Shown here piece by piece: positions 33,355 to 42,670 of a DNA stretch of 64,000 nucleotides. Under the pieces are notes generated by a model. That model was not told the origin of the DNA. It saw nothing but the letters and a program-made list of their open reading frames with translations, and made no database searches. The stretch spans positions 62,001-126,000 of the forward strand of contig SMNZ01000004.1 of NCBI GenBank assembly GCA_004353515.1, in the 5' to 3' direction. How positions within the stretch are numbered: position 1 is the first letter of the stretch; each line of letters starts with the position of its first letter. The stretch comes from Alteromonadaceae bacterium M269 (GTDB lineage Bacteria; Pseudomonadota; Gammaproteobacteria; Enterobacterales; Alteromonadaceae). The translations under genes and the position numbers were made by a program.

Positions 33355-35664
33355 CTAAAAGTGATACGCCACAGTAAAGCTGACAGTTCTGGGATCCCCG
33401 AAGAACCCTGTTAACGTGGTATCGCCACCTAAGCCTGGTGAAAACACTGGATTGTTAGGGTCTGTTTCATCAACACCTCCCACAAACTGGTACCCTGCGA
33501 CTAGATATTCTTGGTCTGTTAGGTTCTTAACATGCAAACCCGCATCCCATTTCCCATCGTTGCTGAACCAAACAACACTCAAGTTCACTAATCCATATGC
33601 ATCTTGTTCAATAAAGTTAGGACGCTCATCAATAAAATAGCTGTCGCGATAGTAGTAGTTTGCATTGAAGACAAAGTCACCGATACTGGTAGGTAGTGCA
33701 TAGTTGATGGCGAAATTACCGGTAAAATCAGGCGTATTTGCGACCTCGAACTCATCAGCAATATTGGTTAGAACGCCATCCCTGAGTTCCAATACTTCAT
33801 CAAAAGTAGCGTTGATCACGCCAACCGACGCATTGAAGGTTAAAGCATCATTAACAACATAAATAAACTCGCCTTCAACACCCGCAGCACTTGATTCACC
33901 TACGTTAGCTAGAAGTTGGTTTAAGTCTGTCGCAGTCTCACCTGGTAAAACGGTAATGTATTGTCTGTCCTGATGTTCCAATGCGAAAAAGGTCAGGTTA
34001 GCTCTGAATTTATCGAACCAATCGCTCTTAATACCAAGTTCAAAAGAATCAACAATCTCTGGCTCTACCGCAGGTTCATTTTCAGTCGCACGAGGGTTAA
34101 ATGTACCCGACTTAAACCCTTGCGAGTAACTGGCAAAGAAAAGAAGATCATCTGTGGCTTGATATTCAACTCCAACGCGAGGCGTAAAGCGTGAGAAGGT
34201 TTCTTCTGATGGCGCGTCTAGAATACCGTCACCATTGGTATCTGTTCCTAATACTTGTGGTACACGTGCAGTTGCCAAAGAAATGGGATCTGTTCCAGGG
34301 AAGACAGCATCGAATAACAATCCATTATTCACGAATGCTTCTTTTTCTTCATCAGTGAAACGTGCACCTAATGTCAACGACCACTGGTCTGTTAGATCGA
34401 TAGATGATTGCGCATAAGCGGCGATACTCTCGCTGTTATTACAACCGGAAACCTCACGAGTTAAACCCGGGGTTCCAAAAGCAAGGCGACCAAGCACATT
34501 TAACTGCGCGTCAAATAGTCCGCACGATTCACCATCGTAATAGTATAAGCCCCCAACGATGGTGTAGTTGTCTGCAATGTAGTTAGCTTGAAGCTCATGA
34601 GTGGTATTTTCGTCATCGAAAATGGCTGGCACATCAAAAATATCTAAAGACGTGCTATCGAAGTCGATGTTGGTGTCTGAATCATTTTCACGCGAAGATG
34701 CGACATACTTTAACGTTAAGTCGTCTGAGACATTCCAGCGCGCTGTAAAACTAAATCCATCTAAATTAACTTCATTTTCCGTAGGGAGACTGGTATTAGA
34801 ATCAAAAACATTATCTGGAACAGGCGCATTTGTTAATAAGCTCGGGATAAGACGCGTACCACCTTTAGCATTAGAATCATCATCTGTTCTGTCATATGCT
34901 AGCTGGAAAAACCAATCATCGTTCGGTCTAAACTCAACACTCAGTCGAGCGGCTCTCAGGTCTTTATTGTAGTTTTCTAAATCTTGATTCGGTAATGCCG
35001 ACGTTAAGAACTCACCAAAACCATCTCGGCTTAAATCTGCGTAACCAAAGCCGACATAAAGCTTGTCTTCGATAATAGGAATCTGGCCAGTCAATTTGAA
35101 ATCTCGTTGCGAGAAGCTTCCCACTGTTCCCTGAATATTAAGGTCAAAATCCCCTGTCATTTCGCGCGTTACATACTTCACCGTACCACCAATGGTATTC
35201 TTTCCATAAAGCGTTCCTTGCGGGCCGCGTAAGACTTCAATGCGCTCAACATTCAGCAAGTCCAGAACCGCCCCCTGTGGTCTCGCTAAATAAACATCAT
35301 CAACATAAATACCAACTCCAGGCTCAAATCCCCAAAGCGGATCTTGCTGCCCAACACCACGAATAAATGCTGTTAAGGTTGAGTTAGTGCCACGACTGGC
35401 TTGTAAAGTCGTATTAGGCGAAAACTGCTGAACTTCCGTGAGTACTTGAATACCCTTTTCATTCAACTCACCTGCACCAATCGACGTAATGGAAACAGGC
35501 ACCTCTTGCAATGTCTCTACAGTACGGCGAGCCGTTACTTCAATTCGTTCTAAGCCAACGTCATCTTCGTTATCTTGCGTGTCTTGAGCCCAAGCCAAAG
35601 ACCCCGACAGAGCCGAAGCGACTGCGATAGCACAAAGAGATTTACGATTTACTAAATAGCCCAT
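33355..35664 (-). CDS. TonB-dependent outer membrane receptor
   Basis: 769 residues from the ATG at 35664 (GTGGA before it). This gives a normal signal peptide (RKSLCAIAVASALSGSLAWAQ), whereas the longer frame to 35703 does not. TonB box-like IEVTARR, plug domain (VQQFSPNTTLQASRG, VERIEVLRGPQGTLYGKNTI), then a beta barrel ending SFTVAYHF with terminal Phe. It imports a ligand too large or scarce for porins. It stands divergent from the permease/esterase/3-hydroxybutyrate genes, so hydroxybutyrate oligomers are a possible ligand (inference); sequence type resembles the broad FyuA/IroN-like group. Confidence 0.9.
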   Translation of the reverse strand: MGYLVNRKSLCAIAVASALSGSLAWAQDTQDNEDDVGLERIEVTARRTVETLQEVPVSITSIGAGELNEKGIQVLTEVQQFSPNTTLQASRGTNSTLTAFIRGVGQQDPLWGFEPGVGIYVDDVYLARPQGAVLDLLNVERIEVLRGPQGTLYGKNTIGGTVKYVTREMTGDFDLNIQGTVGSFSQRDFKLTGQIPIIEDKLYVGFGYADLSRDGFGEFLTSALPNQDLENYNKDLRAARLSVEFRPNDDWFFQLAYDRTDDDSNAKGGTRLIPSLLTNAPVPDNVFDSNTSLPTENEVNLDGFSFTARWNVSDDLTLKYVASSRENDSDTNIDFDSTSLDIFDVPAIFDDENTTHELQANYIADNYTIVGGLYYYDGESCGLFDAQLNVLGRLAFGTPGLTREVSGCNNSESIAAYAQSSIDLTDQWSLTLGARFTDEEKEAFVNNGLLFDAVFPGTDPISLATARVPQVLGTDTNGDGILDAPSEETFSRFTPRVGVEYQATDDLLFFASYSQGFKSGTFNPRATENEPAVEPEIVDSFELGIKSDWFDKFRANLTFFALEHQDRQYITVLPGETATDLNQLLANVGESSAAGVEGEFIYVVNDALTFNASVGVINATFDEVLELRDGVLTNIADEFEVANTPDFTGNFAINYALPTSIGDFVFNANYYYRDSYFIDERPNFIEQDAYGLVNLSVVWFSNDGKWDAGLHVKNLTDQEYLVAGYQFVGGVDETDPNNPVFSPGLGGDTTLTGFFGDPRTVSFTVAYHF

Positions 35665-35988
35665 AATGTTTTCCACTTCATGTGTGATGTTATTGTTTTG
35701 CACCTTTTTGGCACTTGCTGGCTACTCTAACGGATTTTTTTCAAAAGGTACTCTGTACCATAGTACTGTGGGCAAACTGCTTGATTTCATTAAGATAAGT
35801 CAGAACTTAAACATGTATTGGAGTTTTATTTACCCAATGCTGAATGACTTGTAAGCTAATCAGCAAATAGTATTTTCACAACTTTACAGTGTGAAGAGTT
35901 AACACCTTAAGTGGGTAATTGTATCTAGCCTCTCTGAGTATCAAACTTAAGAACGATCTGGGTATAGAAATACAAAGGATAATAAAAA
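35665..35988. promoter_or_regulatory. Divergent promoter region, TonB receptor / permease
   Basis: 324 bases between divergent genes. Contains GGTAC-TCT-GTACC at 35747-35759, a perfect 5-base inverted repeat followed closely by AGTACT, a possible operator. AAGGA nine bases before 35989 is the permease ribosome binding site. No further gene seen. Confidence 0.4.
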
Positions 35989-37284
35989 ATGCTGAGCTTT
36001 ATTGGCTTAATTACTGGGTTGGTTTTACTGATTGTACTAACCATTCGTGGAATGAATTTATTCATAGCTGCACCTTTATGTGCGCTGATTGTGGCGCTCA
36101 CCAGTGGTTTACCTATTTTTATTGGTGATACCAACTTCGTTGCGAATTATATGCAGGGCTTCTCAGGCTTTATAGCATCCTGGTTCTTTATGTTCCTTTT
36201 AGGTTCTCTATTCGGCAAGTTTATGGAAGACACCGGCTCGGCGGATGCAGTGGCTCATTGGATAGTCAACAAGTTGGGTATGCAACAAGCCGTCGTCGCC
36301 GTTGTATTAGCTTGTGCCATTTTAACCTACGGTGGCGTTAGCGTTTTTGTAGTCGCATTTTCTGTCTACCCCATGGCATTGAGCTTATTTAAAGACGCTA
36401 ATCTGCCCAGACGTTTTATCCCCGCAGCACTTGCCTTTGGTTCCGTAACTTTCACCATGACATCTGCAGGTTCACCTGAAATTCAAAACTGGATACCGAT
36501 TAAGTATTTAGGCACATCACCTTTTGCAGCTTGGGAAGTGAGTTTAGTCGTTGCCGTATTTATGGCTGCTTTTGGCTTTTGGTGGTTGAAACGTATGATT
36601 ACTAAAGCTGTTGCGAACGGTGAAAAATTCGAGCACAGAGATGGTGATCCAGAAGCACTTAACCGTTCACTGCCTCACCCAATTAAAGGGCTAATTCCAC
36701 TTATTGTCGTACTCATTTTGTCTTTTTCTCTGCATGAAGCACTGCAACAACTGGCGCTTATCGTGGCACTTGGTGGTGGTGTTCTATCGATTATGCTGAT
36801 CAACTTTTCACGCTTTCATAATATGGAAAAAGCAATCAGCTTGGGAACAACAGGAGCTCTTGTTGCCATAGGTAATACAGCGTCAGTTGTAGGCTTTGGA
36901 ACAATAGCTAAATCAACAGCAGCCTTTCAAACAGCCGTTGAAGTGATGACTCAACTTCCCGGCAATGAGCTGATTGGTGCAGCAGTGGCGGTCAGTGTTA
37001 TCGCTGGTTTAACGGGCTCAGCATCGGGCGGCCAGGCTATTGCGTTACCTTTACTGGCGCCACATTACCTCGACCAAGGCGTCGATCCTGAAGAAATGCA
37101 CCGAATTATTTCAATTTCATCAGGGGCTCTCGATTCGTTGCCTCATAACGGCTATGTAGTGACAACCATAAGAGCGATCTGCGGTGAAACGCACCAACAA
37201 GCTTATTGGGCTGTTGCGGCGTTAACTGTCGTTATTCCACTCATCGGGCTTTGTATAGCCGTTGGGTTATTCAGCATTTTCTAA
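35989..37284 (+). CDS. GntP-family permease, probable hydroxybutyrate or carboxylate uptake
   Basis: 431 residues, about 12 membrane helices. Family signs: opening LSFIGLITGLVLLIVLTIRG, conserved GFSGFIASWFFMFLLGSLFGKFMEDTG, SAGSPEIQNWIP and GSASGGQAIALPLL with SGALDSLPHNG near the end, typical of GntP/CitM-type proton symporters. The downstream genes (depolymerase-type esterase, 3-hydroxybutyrate dehydrogenase) suggest that the substrate is 3-hydroxybutyrate or a short oligomer. First gene of the run; the next starts 11 bases after its stop. Confidence 0.85.
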   Translation: MLSFIGLITGLVLLIVLTIRGMNLFIAAPLCALIVALTSGLPIFIGDTNFVANYMQGFSGFIASWFFMFLLGSLFGKFMEDTGSADAVAHWIVNKLGMQQAVVAVVLACAILTYGGVSVFVVAFSVYPMALSLFKDANLPRRFIPAALAFGSVTFTMTSAGSPEIQNWIPIKYLGTSPFAAWEVSLVVAVFMAAFGFWWLKRMITKAVANGEKFEHRDGDPEALNRSLPHPIKGLIPLIVVLILSFSLHEALQQLALIVALGGGVLSIMLINFSRFHNMEKAISLGTTGALVAIGNTASVVGFGTIAKSTAAFQTAVEVMTQLPGNELIGAAVAVSVIAGLTGSASGGQAIALPLLAPHYLDQGVDPEEMHRIISISSGALDSLPHNGYVVTTIRAICGETHQQAYWAVAALTVVIPLIGLCIAVGLFSIF

Positions 37285-37295
37285 GAGAAACCACC

Positions 37296-38501
37296 ATGTC
37301 ATTTTCTGTTTTAGTTCGTTCATTTTGCTTGGTCCTATCACTGATAGTCGCCAGTGAACAAGCCATCGCTGAAGAACTGTTAGTAGAGAAACAGCGTTTT
37401 ACAACAACGAACTTTAAAACATTCAATGGCCAAACTATCCCTAAAATTGAGGCTGGCTGGGAGGCCTATGGCAAACTCAATGCAGCCAAGGATAATGCGA
37501 TTCTGATTACACACTATTTCAGTGGTAATTCACATGCTGCAGGTAAGTACAGCCCCGAAGACACACAAGCTGGCTACTGGGATAGCATCATTGGCCCCGG
37601 CAAAGCCATTGATACTAATCAGTTCTATGTCATTAGCATTGATACTCTAGCCAACCTTTCGTTTCACGATCCAAATGTGATTACAACTGGTCCCGCGAGT
37701 ACTAATCCAGCAACAGGAAAACCTTACGGTTTATCATTTCCAGTTGTCACTATCCGAGACTTCGTCAACTTACAAAAGCAAGTGCTGGAAAGTTTAGGTA
37801 TTACCAAACTGCATGCGGTTGTCGGTGCTTCAATGGGTTCCATGCAAGCGCTAGACTGGGCTGTTGCCTATCCAAACCAAGTCCCACGGATGCTCTCTAT
37901 TATTGGAAGTGGTCATAGTGATGCTTGGACAGTAACCTCGCTAGAACATTGGGCAACGCCGATAAAGCTCGATTCAAATTGGAAGCAAGGAGAGTACTAC
38001 ACTCACCAATCACCCAAAGAGGGATTAATTGCCTCTTTAATGATGATTACTCAGTACGCAACGCATCCCGAGTTTATCAATGCCAGCACCCCAAATCACA
38101 CTGCCTTACAGAAAGAACCGCTTCAAGATATTTTACAAGGCTATGCTGCTGTCGATTGGCTAAGAGCCAGAGCTGCAGCTAGAGCTGAAGTATCTGATGC
38201 AAACCACCTACTGTATTTAGTTCGCGCAAGCCAATCTTTTATGGCCGGATTTGACAAGAACTTTGACGAAAAGCTATCGAAAATAAAAGCCAAAAGCCTA
38301 TTTATACCAGCATCAAATGACTTGTTATTGATGCCTTATCAATCAAACCGCATTCATCAAAAGCTTGTTCAACTGGGTAAAGATTCTAGCTTAGTCACCT
38401 TATCTCCAGACAAGCCGTCATTAGGTCATTTAGATGGGCTAGTGAATATTAAGCTACACGCAAAGACCATCAGAGAATTTCTTGCATCGGAGGCGCCTTA
38501 A
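37296..38501 (+). CDS. Exported alpha/beta hydrolase of the homoserine acetyltransferase (MetX) fold
   Basis: 401 residues from ATG 37296, which gives the signal peptide FSVLVRSFCLVLSLIVASEQAIA; the longer frame is not convincing. The fold is MetX-like: ITHYFSGNSHAAGKY, the oxyanion/nucleophile elbow VVGASMGSMQALDWA (Ser), a catalytic Asp region (SLFIPASNDLLLMP) and a late His (SLGHLDGL). Being exported, it cannot be a methionine biosynthesis enzyme; an esterase or hydrolase acting on oligoesters fits the neighbours. The family also contains secreted esterases of this kind. Operon position second. Confidence 0.8.
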   Translation: MSFSVLVRSFCLVLSLIVASEQAIAEELLVEKQRFTTTNFKTFNGQTIPKIEAGWEAYGKLNAAKDNAILITHYFSGNSHAAGKYSPEDTQAGYWDSIIGPGKAIDTNQFYVISIDTLANLSFHDPNVITTGPASTNPATGKPYGLSFPVVTIRDFVNLQKQVLESLGITKLHAVVGASMGSMQALDWAVAYPNQVPRMLSIIGSGHSDAWTVTSLEHWATPIKLDSNWKQGEYYTHQSPKEGLIASLMMITQYATHPEFINASTPNHTALQKEPLQDILQGYAAVDWLRARAAARAEVSDANHLLYLVRASQSFMAGFDKNFDEKLSKIKAKSLFIPASNDLLLMPYQSNRIHQKLVQLGKDSSLVTLSPDKPSLGHLDGLVNIKLHAKTIREFLASEAP

Positions 38502-38504
38502 ATT

Positions 38505-39521
38505 ATGCGACTAAACTTACTATCAAAAACTAGCATAGCCCTTGGTTTATTGGCCTTGAGCGTCACCGCCAATGCGTTGGCTGACGAAGAGTTGCCGAAT
38601 TTATCGCTAAACATTGACCAAGTGACTCTATCAGGGCTATCCAGTGGCGGTTATATGGCAAACCAAATGCACTTAGCCTACTCGGAATGGGTTTCAGGTG
38701 TCGGTATTATCGCAGCGGGGCCCTACGACTGTGCACAGAACAGCCTTTTTACGGCACTGGCGTCTTGCATCAACAAAACCGAGCCACCAGCAGATATCGC
38801 CAAGCTTAATGACATGATTAAAGCACTTAGCTCAGAAGGAAAACTGGGCAACTTAGAGGCGCTGAAAGATGACAAAGTTTGGCTACTAAGCGGCACTCAA
38901 GATACTCGCGTTATACAAGCGGTTGTCGACGGACTAGATCAGCAATATCGTACGTTGGTTAAGTCCGATAACGTAACTTATATCAAAGACAAAGCTTTCG
39001 CTCATCATTTTCCTACAGCTTCAAGAGGTAGTGATTGTTCGCAGTCAGAAGCTCCTTTCGTCGGCAGTTGCAATTATGATGCTGCGGGAAAAATACTAGA
39101 GCACCTATCAAGCGATTTAAACACCAAAACATCAGCCGTTGATAAAAACCTATTTGCCTTTTCTCAACAAGCATTAGCTGGAGAGTCAGCAAAAACTTTA
39201 GGCGATACGGGTTATCTGTATATCCCCACTAGCTGTCAACAAGGTCAAACTTGTCAGTTACACATCAACTTTCATGGTTGCAACCAGTATGCAGATGCAG
39301 TTGGAACTGATTACGTGACGCAAAACGGACTCAACGATTGGGCAGAGTCAAACAACTTAGTTGTGCTTTACCCACAAACAAAGAAGTCTGCTTTTAATCC
39401 GCTTAACCCACAAGGTTGTTGGGATTGGTGGGGTTACACCGATGAGAATTACGCAACTCGAGATGGCCAACAAATTCAGGCTGTCAGGAATATGGCCCTA
39501 GCATTAGTGGAGAAGAAATAA
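38505..39521 (+). CDS. PHB-depolymerase-family esterase, exported
   Basis: 338 residues with signal peptide (SIALGLLALSVTANALA-DEE). Lipase box in TLSGLSSGGYMANQMH (Ser), Cys pairs for disulphides (GPYDCAQ, ASCINK), INFHGCNQYAD and a tail QGCWDWWGYTDENYATRDG, all typical of short-chain poly(3-hydroxybutyrate) depolymerase-type esterases. It hydrolyses polyhydroxybutyrate or its oligomers to 3-hydroxybutyrate outside the cytoplasm. GGAGG precedes the start. The stop overlaps the next start (TAATG). Confidence 0.87.
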   Translation: MRLNLLSKTSIALGLLALSVTANALADEELPNLSLNIDQVTLSGLSSGGYMANQMHLAYSEWVSGVGIIAAGPYDCAQNSLFTALASCINKTEPPADIAKLNDMIKALSSEGKLGNLEALKDDKVWLLSGTQDTRVIQAVVDGLDQQYRTLVKSDNVTYIKDKAFAHHFPTASRGSDCSQSEAPFVGSCNYDAAGKILEHLSSDLNTKTSAVDKNLFAFSQQALAGESAKTLGDTGYLYIPTSCQQGQTCQLHINFHGCNQYADAVGTDYVTQNGLNDWAESNNLVVLYPQTKKSAFNPLNPQGCWDWWGYTDENYATRDGQQIQAVRNMALALVEKK

Positions 39522-40288
39522 TGCCTGCCAAAACAGTTTTAATTACAGGTGGTGCAAGTGGCATTGGCCTAGCCATCGGAGAATACCTAGGTCAACAGGG
39601 CCATCACATCATTTTGTCCGACTTAAATGAAGATACTCTTATTAATGCTGCTCAAACACTCAAACAAAAAGGGATCGAGACATCGCATTTAGTTTTAGAT
39701 GTGACTAACCCAAGCGACATCCAACGTCTTCAGGCACAACAAGAATCACAGCCGATCGACGTTTTAATCAACAATGCTGGTCTTCAACACGTTGCACCAC
39801 TTGAAGACTTTCCAGCAGATAAGTGGCAGCTATTAATTAACTTAATGCTAGTCGCGCCAGCTATGCTAACTCAAGCGCTATTACCTATGATGCGCGCCAA
39901 CAACTACGGTCGTATTATCAATGTCGGTTCGATTCACTCATTAGTCGCCTCGCCTTTTAAATCAGCTTATGTCGCTGCCAAGCACGGACTCTTAGGTTTT
40001 TCTAAAGTACTAGCGCTAGAGACGGGCGATTGTAATGTCACAATTAATACACTCTGCCCGTCTTACGTCGAGACGCCTATGGTTAAAAAGCAAATCGCTT
40101 CTCAAGCCCGTGAACATGGTATTTCAGAACAGGAAGTTGTTGATAAAATCATGCTAGAACCAATGCCTAAAAAAGCTTTTATTGGCACAGACGAGCTCGC
40201 TGAGACAGCCAACTTTCTGATGCAAAACACAGCGCGCAATATCACGGGGCAGACACTTGTCTTAGATGGTGGTTGGACAGCTCGATAG
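39521..40288 (+). CDS. bdhA: 3-hydroxybutyrate dehydrogenase (SDR family)
   Basis: 255 residues. Short-chain dehydrogenase with cofactor motif TGGASGIGLAIG, NNAGLQHVAPLEDFP, catalytic Ser-Tyr-Lys (GSIHSL, then YVAAKHG) and the 3-hydroxybutyrate-specific features LCPSYVETPMVKKQI and ITGQTLVLDGGW. It oxidises 3-hydroxybutyrate to acetoacetate with NAD. With the permease and esterase it completes an oligomer-to-acetoacetate route. Overlaps the upstream gene by one base. Confidence 0.92.
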   Translation: MPAKTVLITGGASGIGLAIGEYLGQQGHHIILSDLNEDTLINAAQTLKQKGIETSHLVLDVTNPSDIQRLQAQQESQPIDVLINNAGLQHVAPLEDFPADKWQLLINLMLVAPAMLTQALLPMMRANNYGRIINVGSIHSLVASPFKSAYVAAKHGLLGFSKVLALETGDCNVTINTLCPSYVETPMVKKQIASQAREHGISEQEVVDKIMLEPMPKKAFIGTDELAETANFLMQNTARNITGQTLVLDGGWTAR

Positions 40289-40395
40289 GCCTGCTCACCA
40301 TTTCATTAACAAAACTTTAGCAATCACTTAAAAGACAGGGAAGTTGATTTATCGTATAATTCTGCTCCGATTTTTCAGGAGCACCCCAGCCTCTC

Positions 40396-41628
40396 ATGCC
40401 CTCTTCTCAAGCATCCAATAACAACAAGCCAGACATCGGTTTAGTTGAATTTGTCGCCCTTATGGCGCTGATGACTTCATTAGTCGCTCTTAGCATTGAT
40501 GCTATGCTTCCTGCTTTACACCAAATTGGTGAAGAGCTGGCAATAGCTAGCGCGCAACAAACTCATTTGATCGTTTCGTTGTTTTTTATCGGCATGGCAC
40601 TTGGGCAACTCTATTATGGCCCTGTCGCAGATGATAGAGGTCGACGGTACACCATCATCTCGGGGCTCATTGTTTTCGGCATTGGTACTGTCATCTGTAT
40701 GCTGACCGATTCTCTACTAGTTATGTTGATTGGACGTATCATTCAAGCTTTCGGAGCTTCCGGGCCAAGAATTGCGGCGCTGGCAGTGATTAGAGATAAA
40801 TACGAAGGCGACGCCATGGCGCGTGTCATGTCTTTTATCATGATGGTGTTTGTTCTCGTACCAATGATTGCTCCAAGTTTCGGGCAAGCCATTTTACTAT
40901 GGTTATCATGGCGGCATATCTACTCTTCATTCTTGGTCATAGCAGCACTTGCTGGTTTATGGTTTTTCCTACGCCAGCCAGAAACGCTATCCCAACAGAA
41001 TCGCAAACCTTTTAGTTGGGCTCAGCTCAAAGAGTCAAGCAGATACATTTTGTCTCATAAATTGGTGATGTTTTATACGGTATCTATGGGCTTTATTTTT
41101 GGTTCGTTCCTAGCCTATATCAGCTCATCCCAAACCCTGTTCCAACATGTTTATGACACCGGTGAATACTTCCCGCTCTACTTCGCTGGCCTTGCCTTTG
41201 CAATAGGGTTTGCTTCGTTCGTAAATGGTAAGCTTGTTTTAAGGTTAGGGATGCACAAGCTCTGTACTTGGGCCATGGTTGGATGGTTGAGCTTTTCAAC
41301 TCTGCTGCTCATTCTCTCGTTAACGAATGATGGTATCCCTGTATTTTGGCAATTTGCCTCTATCCTTTTTGGAGCTTTTTTCTGTATCGGTATCTTGTTC
41401 GGTAATATCAATGCTCTAGCCATGACACCTTTAGGTCATATGGCGGGCTTTGGTGCAGCCATCATTGGTTCAGTCAGTAACGCTATTTCAGTAGCCACTG
41501 CAGTCTTTGTCGGCAGCTTTATTGAAAACAGCATTACCCCAATAGCCACAGGATTTGTTTTCTTCGGTTTTGTTTCTTTTATTTTCTTTAAGCTTGCCGT
41601 TAAGCAAAAAAATCTGACTGAAAGCTAA
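40396..41628 (+). CDS. Bcr/CflA-family MFS efflux transporter
   Basis: 410 residues, 12 helices. Bcr/CflA signature: LSIDAMLPALHQIGEELAI, FIGMALGQLYYGPVADDRGR (motif A) and IQAFGASGPRIAALAVIRD. Proton-driven export of drugs or other small molecules (bicyclomycin, sulphonamides in known members). The candidate ribosome binding site CAGGAG is 13-14 bases from the ATG, rather far, so the exact start is uncertain. It has its own upstream gap of 107 bases and a terminator after it, so it is probably monocistronic. Confidence 0.88.
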   Translation: MPSSQASNNNKPDIGLVEFVALMALMTSLVALSIDAMLPALHQIGEELAIASAQQTHLIVSLFFIGMALGQLYYGPVADDRGRRYTIISGLIVFGIGTVICMLTDSLLVMLIGRIIQAFGASGPRIAALAVIRDKYEGDAMARVMSFIMMVFVLVPMIAPSFGQAILLWLSWRHIYSSFLVIAALAGLWFFLRQPETLSQQNRKPFSWAQLKESSRYILSHKLVMFYTVSMGFIFGSFLAYISSSQTLFQHVYDTGEYFPLYFAGLAFAIGFASFVNGKLVLRLGMHKLCTWAMVGWLSFSTLLLILSLTNDGIPVFWQFASILFGAFFCIGILFGNINALAMTPLGHMAGFGAAIIGSVSNAISVATAVFVGSFIENSITPIATGFVFFGFVSFIFFKLAVKQKNLTES

Positions 41629-41661
41629 TTAACCCCAGCTCGGGATAAGAGTTGAGGTTAA
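41629..41661. terminator. Bidirectional terminator
   Basis: 13-position stem: TTAACC...CTC (41629-41641) with GAG...GGTTAA (41649-41661), one mismatch and one G-T pair, 7-base loop, between convergent genes and flanked by A/T runs. Confidence 0.65.
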
Positions 41662-41701
41662 TTAATGAGTGGGCAAACACCTTGCCCACAACCTATCCTG
41701 T

Positions 41702-42121
41702 CTAAGCTTCAAATATGACTTTCAGCCGACTTAGCTCCTCTTCGATCAAATTAGTTTGTCTTTCTAATGCTTCGCTATGAGACTCTCCTGCTTGAGGTAA
41801 AACGAAAAACATAAAAGAGTAAACACAATTGCCATTCTCTAGCTTTTGTAAACGTGATGCCGACTTATCCACTCTCCGTCCTTGCTCAGAAATGATAAAC
41901 CAATCAATCACGCCATTTTCAAATGAGGTATGGGTTTTAAAACCAAACTGCTGCGGTCCATCAGGGGTATCTAATACTGCATGCGAATCACTAGCTTCTC
42001 TAAATAAAACTGTCCATTTTGGAAGGTTCTCTGGATCAGAGATGTATAAAAAAGCGTTTTCAAACGACGTTGCAAACTCTTTGGTGACAACACCAAAGCT
42101 TTCAACCACATTATTTCTCAT
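41702..42121 (-). CDS. SRPBCC-like (START-fold) protein, second of tandem pair
   Basis: 139 residues. The pattern VTKEFATSFENAFLYISDPENLPKWTVLFREA, VIDWFIISEQGR and YSFMFFVLPQAG fits the SRPBCC/polyketide-cyclase fold, a hydrophobic ligand pocket. It is a diverged duplicate of the protein just upstream (shared xFEVPV/SNPANLPKWALAFRDAD-type core and VIDWxI). Its start overlaps that gene's stop (ATGA). The ligand is unknown; such pairs can form a heterodimer. Confidence 0.7.
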   Translation of the reverse strand: MRNNVVESFGVVTKEFATSFENAFLYISDPENLPKWTVLFREASDSHAVLDTPDGPQQFGFKTHTSFENGVIDWFIISEQGRRVDKSASRLQKLENGNCVYSFMFFVLPQAGESHSEALERQTNLIEEELSRLKVIFEA

Positions 42122-42552
42122 AGCTTATCTCCACTAGCAAAAATACGCGCCAAATTATCAAATTCTTGTTCAACTAAGTGAGCTTGTTCTTGCATTGCTC
42201 CTTCCAACATATCGTCGGCAACCGGCCTTTTGCCGAAAGATAATTCATAGATACATTTGTTATCGGTTGTTGGATAAACGCGTGATCTAACTACATCTAA
42301 AAAATCATTGGGTAAGGAGATATGCCAGTCAATCACCCCGAACTCTTCTGATACTTTCGTCTTCATTGGTACTCTCAAATGAGTGCCATCAGGGAAAGCT
42401 AAAAGTGCGGAGTATTCATCTGCATCTCTAAATGCTAAAGCCCACTTAGGTAAGTTGGCTGGATTTGAAAGAAACGCATAAGCAACGCTAACGGGGACGT
42501 CGAACTCTCTTCCAACCATGGAAAAACTATTCTTTGTTACTGCTATATTCAT
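42118..42552 (-). CDS. SRPBCC-like (START-fold) protein, first of tandem pair
   Basis: 144 residues. Core FDVPVSVAYAFLSNPANLP, KWALAFRDADEYSALLAFPDG, VIDWHISLPND, CIYELSFGKRP. Same fold and residue order as the gene that follows, so the two arose by tandem duplication. AGGAG precedes the start. Divergent from the HxlR regulator at 42671 across a 118-base region with an inverted repeat, suggesting redox or electrophile-responsive control. Confidence 0.7.
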   Translation of the reverse strand: MNIAVTKNSFSMVGREFDVPVSVAYAFLSNPANLPKWALAFRDADEYSALLAFPDGTHLRVPMKTKVSEEFGVIDWHISLPNDFLDVVRSRVYPTTDNKCIYELSFGKRPVADDMLEGAMQEQAHLVEQEFDNLARIFASGDKL

Positions 42553-42613
42553 TTAATTGATTGATCTCCTAAGTCAGTTTGAGATCATGTTAGCAATCGA
42601 TAAAAAGCCCATC

Positions 42614-42648
42614 TACATGCAAGAATGTGTGCTACTAACACTCATGTA
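42614..42648. promoter_or_regulatory. Candidate HxlR operator
   Basis: TACATG (42614-42619) and CATGTA (42643-42648) as outer arms, with GTGT...ACAC nested inside. It lies between the divergent hxlR and SRPBCC genes, just before the hxlR start. Confidence 0.4.
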
Positions 42649-42670
42649 AGTTGAATTAAATGGAAATAAA

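Noticed and set aside
35708-35724. TGGCAC element resembling a sigma54 promoter
   Set aside because: The second element does not fall at the required spacing (GG to GC is one base short), and it lies within 50 bases of the TonB receptor start but points the other way.
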